A stretch of 44,108 nt of DNA from Spirochaetales bacterium Spiro_10 (GTDB lineage Bacteria > Spirochaetota > Spirochaetia > Treponematales > Treponemataceae): positions 1 through 44,108 of the forward strand of contig LVBL01000001.1 of assembly GCA_001604405.1 (NCBI GenBank), given 5' to 3'. The notes below the pieces were generated by a model. The model saw only the letters and a program-made list of their open reading frames with translations, was not told where the DNA came from and did no database searches. The position numbers and the translations under genes were made by a program. Below, one piece after another: positions 34,532 to 41,096 of the stretch (positions are counted from its first letter, which is position 1; each line of letters opens with the position of its first letter).

Positions 34532-35398
34532 TCATCGTGCGTCACGGGCCGCGGACGCGGCCGTTTCCCCGAAGGATACCCACGCGGTTCGCGTGGTCTC
34601 CAACAGCCTTCCGTTCCGGTCAAGATAGCGCGTCTCGACCGCGTTACCGTGCGTATCGCGATCGTACTCGTAGGCGGATGAAACCGACAGGGAGGCGGTG
34701 AGCCGGTCCTCGCGGAGCAAGCTCCCGCCGGCGTAATGCCGCAGAACCGCCGACACGCGGTTACCCGCGCCGTCATACTCGTCCTCGCGAACGGGCAGGC
34801 CGTTCTCCACGGTCGTCTCGAACCTCCTGAGGATCTTTCCCGAGGAATCGCGCACGACCGTCCTGACGAGATCGTCTCCCTCGTAATCATACTCGCTCGA
34901 GGTGCCGAAACCGGAGGAGGGAACCACGACGCGCGAGACCCGCCGGCCGCGACCGTCAAGCGCATACTCCTCGGTCGACAATACCGCCCCGGCGGGGCCG
35001 AACAGGGTCTCGCCGACCAGCTTTCCGCCCGCGTACTTCCTGCTCGCCTTGCCGAGCACCTCTCCGTTCGCGCCCAGACTGACAACCTCCTCGGAGCCGT
35101 CCGCGGCGCGGACATAGGTCTTGCGCGACAGAATGGCGCCTCCCGGACCGAAGGTATCCTCGGAAAGAAGGTCCCCGTTGGGGGCGTATCCGAACGTCAC
35201 GCGTCCCGACACCGTCCCGTCAGGACGGAGCCTCTCGATAGAGGAAACCTTCCAGACGGTTACCTTCCTTGCCGGCGCGCCTTCCCCTCCGGCGGCGGCC
35301 GGCGCGGTCGCGCAGGAACCGAACGCAAGAAACGCGAAGGCCGCAACGGCCACTCCGAGGATGCCGGAACGGACCCGGGCCTTGCAGTAAGTATTCAT
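34532..35398 (-). CDS. Lipoprotein with YD-like beta repeats
   Basis: This 288-residue protein has a lipoprotein signal (AAFAFLAFGSC, Cys about residue 29). The mature part holds roughly ten repeats of 20-25 residues with the pattern Gly-x-Leu-x-x-x-x-x-Tyr/Phe-Asp, such as NGDLLSEDTFGPGGAILSR and EYDYEGDDLVRTVVRDSSG. These resemble YD/RHS or MORN-like strands, which build beta sheets. No toxin domain is attached. A surface or periplasmic role is likely but unknown. GGGGGGAGA is close to the ATG. A sigma-70-like promoter lies 114 bases upstream. Confidence 0.75.
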   Translation of the reverse strand: MNTYCKARVRSGILGVAVAAFAFLAFGSCATAPAAAGGEGAPARKVTVWKVSSIERLRPDGTVSGRVTFGYAPNGDLLSEDTFGPGGAILSRKTYVRAADGSEEVVSLGANGEVLGKASRKYAGGKLVGETLFGPAGAVLSTEEYALDGRGRRVSRVVVPSSGFGTSSEYDYEGDDLVRTVVRDSSGKILRRFETTVENGLPVREDEYDGAGNRVSAVLRHYAGGSLLREDRLTASLSVSSAYEYDRDTHGNAVETRYLDRNGRLLETTRTAWVSFGETAASAARDAR

Positions 35399-35432
35399 TC
35401 TCCCCCCTAGCAGGCGACCGCGAACGGGCGCC

Positions 35433-35441
35433 AAAAAAAAA
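35433..35441 (-). other. T9 tract in the lipoprotein leader
   Basis: Nine T on the minus strand follow a GC-rich stretch, between the promoter at 35512-35540 and the lipoprotein start. It could end transcripts from the upstream gene or attenuate the new one. The stem in front of it is at best four base pairs, so I do not call it a terminator. Confidence 0.3.
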
Positions 35442-35511
35442 CCGCCCCCGCGCGCGAACCATGCGGCTGCGTCGCGAAAACGGCTACTTTATGCTTTTTA
35501 GTCTGGACTGA

Positions 35512-35540
35512 AGGATAGTGCGCCAGCCGCGAACTGTCAA
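35512..35540 (-). promoter_or_regulatory. Sigma-70-like promoter of the lipoprotein/HEAT operon
   Basis: Perfect -35 TTGACA (plus-strand 35535-35540), 17-base spacer and TATCCT (35512-35517), four of six. It starts directly after the stop of the RelA/SpoT-like gene and would give a leader of about 107 bases. Confidence 0.65.
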
Positions 35541-35542
35541 GC

Positions 35543-37012
35543 TTACCGGAACAGGATGTTCTGGTCGGCCCTGAGACTCGCGAAGGAGTCGTGCGGGAAC
35601 GAGAAGAGGGGGGAGAACAGCCGGTTGAGCAGGACGAGGTGCTGGCGGAATTTGTACGCGGCGTGATGGGCCTCCCCGCGCAACTCGGAACGCTCCCAGC
35701 TGCGGATGTCCGATATGCGAAGTTCCACCGGAACGGTATGCTGCCGGACGCGGGAGGACCCCGCGAAACCGTGCGCGACGATCCTCCCCGTACGGGCGTC
35801 ATGATGTACGGGAACCGAGAAGTTCAGTTTGCACTGGAACTTCCGGTGCAAGCCGGACGAGTGCGCGTTCTCCTGGGAGTTCGAGTTGAGGGCCTCGAAG
35901 AAAGACTCGGCGTTCGCGCGCACGGCGCCGGGATCGGGAGTCTCGTCGCGTCCCTCGCGGAGGGACAACGCGTGCATGAGCTCGCGCACCGAATCCTCCA
36001 TGTCGCGGGGAGAGTCGAACAGGGTCTGCGTGACGGAAGACGAGGCGATATTCTCCTGCAAGATGACGCCCTGCTTTTGCAGCGCGTGGAACAGGATGAG
36101 CGAGTCCTCGCGGCGCTTGAGAAGGAAGGTGACGGCGAGGACGTCTCGTATCCCGTAGGGCTCCTCGGACGCGTCCTTCCCGATCTTCGCTATCATGCTC
36201 TCCGGGCTCTTGAGCCGGGCCTTGACGTCGACAATCTCGACGCTGACGCCGTCTCCGCTGTTGAACACGAGCGAGCGGGAGCGCGGATTGGGATCCCGGG
36301 CGACCGAGAGGGACAGCCGCCTGAAGAAGGCCGCGAGTTTCATGTACGCGCACCGCGCGTGCTCCTCCGACGGCTCGTTGGCGGGATCGTCCCAGGCGAA
36401 GGAGAAGAGGCCCGTGAGGGGTATGCCCCTCGAGCCGAAGAACATGCCGAGCTGGGCGAAGTCAAAGATGTCCTGGCTGTCCTCCTCGAGCGCCTTGACG
36501 AGATGGCAGAGCTTCAGAAGGGAGCACGAGGCAAGACGCCATTTGGGGGGGATGCGGTCGGGCGCCCCGGGCCGCCCGCGAAACACGTGAGGGTACTTCG
36601 CGCCCGAGGCGAGCAGGAACAGATGGCGGGGGTCCTCGTCGATAAGGGAGGCAAGCTCCCCGCGAAACAGGAGATCGCCGATCTCCGCCAGGGAGTCGGT
36701 CGCCCGCCTGTACTCGCCTGCAAGAGGCGAACCGAGGGAAGAAAGGCGGCCCAGCTGGGAGGCGACCGCGGGGAGGAGCGAACCCTTGAGGTAGCCGAGC
36801 GCCATGCGGACGTACTGAGCGGCGCGTTCGAGCTCCCCGGGGTCGAGGGTCCCGTCCGTCATGGAAAACCCCCGGTTGACGAGCATGAGACTCGCGCGGG
36901 CAAGCGCGTCGTAATAGCCCGCGCAGTCCCGAAGGAGATACGGCGTCAGCTCCGACCGGTCCAGCACTGATCCGAATATCTCGTGGTATAACTCCTGTCC
37001 CGATTCCGCCAT
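35543..37012 (-). CDS. Divergent RelA/SpoT-like nucleotidyltransferase-domain protein (uncharacterised)
   Basis: This 489-residue cytoplasmic protein is not of a family I can name with certainty. Three stretches recall the (p)ppGpp synthetase fold: VKARLKSPESMIAKIGK at 263-279, IRDVLAVTFLLKRREDS soon after, and VELRISDIRSWERSEL followed by GEAHHAAYK at 429-454. In RelA/SpoT domains the matching blocks are R-x-K-x-x-x-S-x-x-x-K, D-x-x-G/A-x-R, and VE-x-QIRT with AEH-x-x-YK. The N-terminal 250 residues are helical with no known motif. GGGAGG precedes the ATG at 37012. It follows the KaiC/PEP gene by 51 bases and is probably co-transcribed. Synthetase activity is unproven. Confidence 0.6.
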   Translation of the reverse strand: MAESGQELYHEIFGSVLDRSELTPYLLRDCAGYYDALARASLMLVNRGFSMTDGTLDPGELERAAQYVRMALGYLKGSLLPAVASQLGRLSSLGSPLAGEYRRATDSLAEIGDLLFRGELASLIDEDPRHLFLLASGAKYPHVFRGRPGAPDRIPPKWRLASCSLLKLCHLVKALEEDSQDIFDFAQLGMFFGSRGIPLTGLFSFAWDDPANEPSEEHARCAYMKLAAFFRRLSLSVARDPNPRSRSLVFNSGDGVSVEIVDVKARLKSPESMIAKIGKDASEEPYGIRDVLAVTFLLKRREDSLILFHALQKQGVILQENIASSSVTQTLFDSPRDMEDSVRELMHALSLREGRDETPDPGAVRANAESFFEALNSNSQENAHSSGLHRKFQCKLNFSVPVHHDARTGRIVAHGFAGSSRVRQHTVPVELRISDIRSWERSELRGEAHHAAYKFRQHLVLLNRLFSPLFSFPHDSFASLRADQNILFR

Positions 37013-37063
37013 GAGAACGCCTCCCGTCCCGATGATACCCCGTGCGCGAAGGAAGGGCAACCG

Positions 37064-39670
37064 TCAGGCCTCAATCCCGCGCGCGCACAGGCACGTGCCG
37101 CGGACGACGTCGGATACGAAGCGGAAACCCGCGCCCTCGTAGACGCGAACGACGCCCGGCGGCACGTTCGATTCGGGGAACAGGGCGGCAAACGAGTCCG
37201 TCAAGCCGGAAAGGGCCCCCGGATTGAACCGGGACGGCGGCCCGTCCTCGGGAACGGCCGCGTAGAAGATGCCCGACTCGACGAGATCCTGGAAAAAATG
37301 GCTCCCGAACGAAAGCTCGGGCCTGTAGCCCGCGCTAGAGCAGGCAACCTCGCAGAGGATGCCCATCGCGTCGATCTCGGCGAACGAAACCGGTACGCCG
37401 AGTTCGGGGGAGGTGGTGCCGATCCTTCCCGGCGCGAAGAGGACGACCTTCCCCCCCGCAAGCCTGTAGCGCGCGTTGAGCTCGCCGATGACGCGCGCGA
37501 CCGACGGCTTGTCGCGAAACGGCATCTGGTAATACGAAACCGGGTCGATGTACACGATGGCGCCGACGTCGCAGTCAAGTTGCGGGCCCATCGTGTCCCG
37601 GACGAGCCAGAGGAGCACGTCCTCCTCGGGAAGGGAGGCGACGAAGTCGCCGTCGAGCCCGGGGCGCGCCGCCGCGGCGATGGTCGGGGTCTGAAGGGGC
37701 CGGCACTGCAGGAGATTCACGAGATACTCCCCGGGCGATTTCCAGTTCACGGTGAACTCGACGTCGACGGGATTGCCGTACTCGTCCTCGAGGGCGCGGA
37801 GCATGGCGCGGAGGTCGCCGGTCAGAGCCCCGTTCGACACCGCCCCGGAACAGGTCGCGATGCGGATTCGCGCGCTTCCGCCCGAGTCGGCGAGACGCCG
37901 CTCGGTCTCGTAGTCGCGCTCGGAGATGATGTCGCAAAGCCAGTCGGGAAGCGCGGAGAGCGTCTCCTCGAGCGGAAGGGTGACGACGCTCGCGCGCCTG
38001 ATGTCGACGACGTCGAGCGAGCGCTGGCAATAGACCGACCGGTCGCCGTCGCCCGAGGGCGGCAAGTCGGGACGGTCGAGGCTCGCGAGGCGGGGATAGT
38101 CGCTGTCGGTACGGTCTACGGCGCGCGTGCCGAGACCGGCGACAAGCCGGACCATGCCCGCGGAGGGGTCGAGGTCGGGATGCCATCTCCATGTGTTGAG
38201 GGAATACCCCACGCCCGCGACGGCCGGCATGAAGAAGTCGCCGTACAGCGATCCCGAGACGCGCTGGACCAGGATCGCCATCTGTTCGTCCTGGCCGTGA
38301 AGTCCGCGCAACCGGCGGTACTCGAGGGCGGACGGATCCATCGTGCTCGCGTAGACGCGGCGCATGGCGTCCTCGAAGGCCGCGAGCCTTTCCTCGCTCG
38401 CGCCCGCGTTCGCGCAGAACACCGACTCGTACTTCCCCGCGAAGGCGTGGCCGAAGCTGTCCTCGAGCAGGCTGCTCGAACGCACGATGATCGGCGCCTG
38501 GCCGAAATAGTCGAGCATGCGCGCGAACTGCTCGCGGACGCGCTCGGGGAAGGTCCCCGAGAGAAGGCCCTCGCGGAGGGCTGCCGCCTCGGAAAAATAC
38601 CCCGCCTCCGTGCGCTGCACGATCCGCGTCCGCCACAGGCGGTTGTGGACGAGATAGGTATAGAAGACGTCGGAGCCGACGTAGAAGGAGTCATGCGGTT
38701 CCATGCGGGAGGCGACGTCCGGAAGCGCGCGCCCGACGATCCGCCTCGCGAGTATCATGCCGACGGCCTTGCCGCCGATCTTGCCGGAACCGATCATGCG
38801 GTCCTTCACGTCGAAAAGGTCTCTCGCGGTGCAGTTGCCGAGAACGAGCTTCATGAACCGTTCGTCGGAGCCGAAGAGGCGTTCCGCGAGCGGCCTGACG
38901 AGACGGGCCGCGTCCTCGGGACGCTTTGCCGCCTCGTCGCGCGCCTCGAGGAAAAAACGCTCCCAGCTGTCGAGGTTTCGCGCCCCGCCCGGATCTCCCG
39001 GATCGCCCGCGAGACGGTAAAAGGCGCTCACCGAAACCCCGTCCGTCAGGGGAAAGAGGGCGTCGGGATCGGACAGCGAAAGGCGATGGGGAAAGAACAT
39101 CGTCGGGGAATAGCGCTTCCACACCTTGATCGGATGGATGTACATCTCGTCTTCGCCGGAAAAAAGGTCGATCAGTATCTGCGTCGTCTCGCGGACCCGC
39201 GCGACCGCGTCGTAGCTGTGGCGGTGGCGGATGATGCAAAACCAGGCGACCGTGTCGAGTTCGAACAGGTACGGGCAGGTGACGCTGAAGAAATTCCCCA
39301 TCATGAGGTCGGCCGACCAGGCGGTTTGCAGTTCGGAAAGGCTGTCGAAGACGTAAAAGGCCTCGCGGCCCGCCTCGGCCGCGATGCGGTGGACCTCTCC
39401 CGTGAAGTACTCGAAGCCGGTCGACGGATCGAGCTTGTGGATGACGATTCCTTCCGCCTCGTCGTCGGCGAAGATCGCCTCGTGCGGGGCGAATCGTATG
39501 TAGATGACGCGGCGACCGTCCCGTACCGCCTGTCGCGCGAACGCGCGGGCCAGCGCGCGGTAGTCCGAAACCGAACCGACTTGCCATACGACGTTGTCGC
39601 CGAGCCTGATCGAGTCGAGCGCGCGGTCGAGACCCGCGAGACCCGACTGTATTTTTCCGAAAGCCGCCAT
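37064..39670 (-). CDS. Degenerate KaiC-like domain fused to a PEP-synthase-type ATP-grasp domain
   Basis: The 868-residue protein starts with a RecA/KaiC-like region of about 230 residues (SGLAGLDRALDSIRLGDNVV, then GRRVIYIRFA), whose P-loop is lost. From residue 295 (GKIGGKAVGM) an ATP-grasp of the PEP synthase/PPDK N-terminal type follows, with IIVRSSSLLEDSF near 394-406, AFAGKYESVF and a closing VNLLQCRPLQT near 653. The phosphohistidine and PEP-binding barrel domains are absent, so it is not a full PEP synthase. A last domain has GRIGTTSPELGVPVSF and GSHFFQDL. The ATG at 39670 lacks a ribosome binding site. It is followed by the RelA/SpoT-like gene. Confidence 0.75.
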   Translation of the reverse strand: MAAFGKIQSGLAGLDRALDSIRLGDNVVWQVGSVSDYRALARAFARQAVRDGRRVIYIRFAPHEAIFADDEAEGIVIHKLDPSTGFEYFTGEVHRIAAEAGREAFYVFDSLSELQTAWSADLMMGNFFSVTCPYLFELDTVAWFCIIRHRHSYDAVARVRETTQILIDLFSGEDEMYIHPIKVWKRYSPTMFFPHRLSLSDPDALFPLTDGVSVSAFYRLAGDPGDPGGARNLDSWERFFLEARDEAAKRPEDAARLVRPLAERLFGSDERFMKLVLGNCTARDLFDVKDRMIGSGKIGGKAVGMILARRIVGRALPDVASRMEPHDSFYVGSDVFYTYLVHNRLWRTRIVQRTEAGYFSEAAALREGLLSGTFPERVREQFARMLDYFGQAPIIVRSSSLLEDSFGHAFAGKYESVFCANAGASEERLAAFEDAMRRVYASTMDPSALEYRRLRGLHGQDEQMAILVQRVSGSLYGDFFMPAVAGVGYSLNTWRWHPDLDPSAGMVRLVAGLGTRAVDRTDSDYPRLASLDRPDLPPSGDGDRSVYCQRSLDVVDIRRASVVTLPLEETLSALPDWLCDIISERDYETERRLADSGGSARIRIATCSGAVSNGALTGDLRAMLRALEDEYGNPVDVEFTVNWKSPGEYLVNLLQCRPLQTPTIAAAARPGLDGDFVASLPEEDVLLWLVRDTMGPQLDCDVGAIVYIDPVSYYQMPFRDKPSVARVIGELNARYRLAGGKVVLFAPGRIGTTSPELGVPVSFAEIDAMGILCEVACSSAGYRPELSFGSHFFQDLVESGIFYAAVPEDGPPSRFNPGALSGLTDSFAALFPESNVPPGVVRVYEGAGFRFVSDVVRGTCLCARGIEA

Positions 39671-39676
39671 ACGGAC

Positions 39677-39705
39677 ATCATTGACGGGACAAGCCGTCTT
39701 GTCAA
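39677..39705 (-). promoter_or_regulatory. Promoter of the KaiC/PEP gene, probably leaderless
   Basis: Perfect TTGACA (plus-strand 39700-39705), 17-base spacer and AATGAT (39677-39682), four of six. Six bases then lead to the ATG at 39670, so the transcript would start at the start codon. Confidence 0.55.
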
Positions 39706-39735
39706 CGAAAACCGCGCGGCGGGGACGGCCACGTG

Positions 39736-39765
39736 TTGACATCCGGCCGGCAGAAGGACTAATAT
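39736..39765 (+). promoter_or_regulatory. Promoter of the DUF134-NifX gene
   Basis: Perfect TTGACA at 39736-39741, 18-base spacer and TAATAT at 39760-39765. It diverges from the KaiC/PEP promoter; 30 bases separate the two -35 elements. The leader would be about 45 bases. Confidence 0.6.
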
Positions 39766-39779
39766 GAGCATATGTTCAT
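39764..39779. promoter_or_regulatory. Near-perfect palindrome at the DUF134-NifX transcript start
   Basis: ATGAGCATATGTTCAT is palindromic in seven of eight pairs. It overlaps the end of the -10 and the expected start of transcription, a repressor position. The ATGA...TCAT form recalls ArsR/SmtB-type sites, but the DUF134 protein itself has a helix-turn-helix and could bind it. Confidence 0.45.
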
Positions 39780-39815
39780 TACTTCGGGTTTCGCCACCCG
39801 CCGGGAAGAAGCGGA

Positions 39816-40484
39816 ATGCCGCGTCCCGTAACCGGCCGCTGTCTTCGCGCGGCGATACGTCCCCGACTCATGCGTCCGGTAGGCATCCGTGTCGACGAAC
39901 TCGAGGAAACCGCGCTCGGTCTCGACGAGGCGGAATCCCTCAGGCTCGCGGACCTCGAGGGCCTCTACCACGAGGCGGCCGCCCGGAACATGGGGGTATC
40001 GCGCGCGACCTTCGGCCGGATACTCCAAAGCGCCCGCAGGAAGGTCGCGGACGCGATCGTGAACGGAAAAGCCCTCCGCCTCTCCGGGGGGGAGATATTC
40101 ATATCGGACAAAGGAGCACCACCGATGAAGATAGCACTGCCCTCGCGCGACGGCGCGATCGACGACCACTTCGGCCACTGCAAGGCCTTCGCCGTATTCT
40201 CCGTCGACGGCGGAACGGTTGCCGAGCTTGCGCCCATTCCCTCGGTCGAGGGATGCGGATGCAAATCGGGAATCGCCGCAACCCTGGCGAAGGAAGGAAT
40301 AACGCATCTGGTCGCGGGAAACATGGGAGAGGGCGCCGTGCGCGTGCTCGGCTCGCACGGTATCGAGGTCGTTCGCGGCGCGTCGGGGTCCGTCAGGGCC
40401 GCGGCCGAGGCCTTCGCCGCGGGGCGACTCGCCGATTCCGGGATTCTCTGCCAGAGCCACGGCGACCACGACTGCACCCACTGA
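39816..40484 (+). CDS. DUF134 helix-turn-helix protein fused to a NifX/NifB-type cofactor-binding domain
   Basis: The 222-residue protein has a DUF134 (UPF0251) N-terminal half: VDELEETALGLDEAESLRLA, then YHEAAARNMGVSRATFGRIL, a helix-turn-helix, and ARRKVADAIVNGKALR. From residue 104 a dinitrogenase iron-molybdenum cofactor biosynthesis domain begins (MKIALPSRDGAIDDHFGHCK) with GCGCKSGIAATLAKEG and a His/Cys tail, GDHDCTH. Such proteins are common in anaerobes lacking nif genes and may handle Fe-S or metal clusters. GGGAAGAAG precedes the first ATG. A second ribosome binding site within the gene may give the NifX domain alone. Confidence 0.87.
   Translation: MPRPVTGRCLRAAIRPRLMRPVGIRVDELEETALGLDEAESLRLADLEGLYHEAAARNMGVSRATFGRILQSARRKVADAIVNGKALRLSGGEIFISDKGAPPMKIALPSRDGAIDDHFGHCKAFAVFSVDGGTVAELAPIPSVEGCGCKSGIAATLAKEGITHLVAGNMGEGAVRVLGSHGIEVVRGASGSVRAAAEAFAAGRLADSGILCQSHGDHDCTH
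40111..40127 (+). promoter_or_regulatory. Internal ribosome binding site and ATG before the NifX domain
   Basis: AAGGAG at 40111-40116 stands 8 bases before the in-frame ATG at 40125, which encodes residue 104, the exact first residue of the NifX-like domain. A separate 119-residue product ending at 40484 is possible. The site is better than that of the full-length start. Confidence 0.5.
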
Positions 40485-40495
40485 GGAAGGAACCG

Positions 40496-40957
40496 ATGAA
40501 CCACGGCGAACGCGCTGTCGAAAGTTTCTGCAAGGGATACAACTGCGCGCAGGCGACCGCGAGCGCGTTCGCCGCCGAGGCGGGCCTCGACGAGAAGTCC
40601 GTCATGACCATGATGGCGGGCTTCGGCGGCGGCATGGGCGGCGCGAGAGAGCTCTGCGGCGCGGTCAGCGGGATGGTATGGGCGATCGGCCTCGCCCACG
40701 GATCCTATGACCCGCACGACAACGAGGCCAAGACCCGGCTCTACCGGGACGTCCGCCGCGCCGTCGAGGCGTTCAGGGAAAAATTCGGGACCACCTGCTG
40801 CCGTGAACTCCTCCTCAAGGCGGGCTGCCTTCCCAAGCCGGAACCGTCGGTCAGAAACGCGGAGTACTACGCGAAGCGGCCGTGCGCGCATTTCGTCGCC
40901 GAGGCCGCGAACATCGCGGCGGGACTCCGCGGCGGACCGGACGCGCGGAACGACTGA
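40496..40957 (+). CDS. C_GCAxxG_C_C family redox/metal-associated protein
   Basis: This 153-residue protein has the family pattern: FCKGYNCAQATASAF (C17), GFGGGMGGARELCGAVSGM (C54), FGTTCCREL, then a late KRPCAHFV. The spaced cysteines suggest a metal centre or disulfide. The founding members occur in anaerobes, often near redox or metal genes, and their activity is unknown. GAGGAAGGA precedes the ATG, 11 bases after the DUF134-NifX gene, so they share a transcript. Confidence 0.85.
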   Translation: MNHGERAVESFCKGYNCAQATASAFAAEAGLDEKSVMTMMAGFGGGMGGARELCGAVSGMVWAIGLAHGSYDPHDNEAKTRLYRDVRRAVEAFREKFGTTCCRELLLKAGCLPKPEPSVRNAEYYAKRPCAHFVAEAANIAAGLRGGPDARND

Positions 40958-40970
40958 CGTCCGCGATCCT

Positions 40971-40986
40971 TACGGCAGTCTGTAAG
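40971..40986 (+). other. Weak hairpin after the C_GCAxxG_C_C gene
   Basis: CTTAC and GTAAG pair over a short loop 13 bases past the stop. There is no T-tract, so a terminator role is doubtful. Confidence 0.25.
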
Positions 40987-41007
40987 AATTCCCGTTTCCG
41001 GAACAAT

Positions 41008-41051
41008 CGCGAACGCGTTTCGCGCAAAAACGCCGCAATATCTGCTATACT
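41008..41051 (+). promoter_or_regulatory. Extended -10 promoter and hairpin before the six-helix receptor
   Basis: TGCTATACT (41043-41051) is a good extended -10, TG-N-TATACT, without a clear -35. Upstream, CGCGAA and TTCGCG (41008-41024) form a perfect six-base dyad over five bases where a -35 would lie, so an operator or activator site is possible. Confidence 0.45.
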
Positions 41052-41096
41052 TATTCCACAACGTAGCGACCATAACGCTCGCGCAAGGAATCAAGC

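Noticed and set aside
37298-39739. Long open frame on the + strand opposite the KaiC/PEP gene
   Set aside because: It mirrors the codon pattern of the real gene, has no domain motif and lies wholly antisense to a protein with clear ATP-grasp motifs. Such frames are expected at this GC content.
39772-39831. Short open frame (19 codons) in the DUF134-NifX leader as a leader peptide
   Set aside because: No ribosome binding site, no regulatory codon run, and it overlaps the real start by chance.
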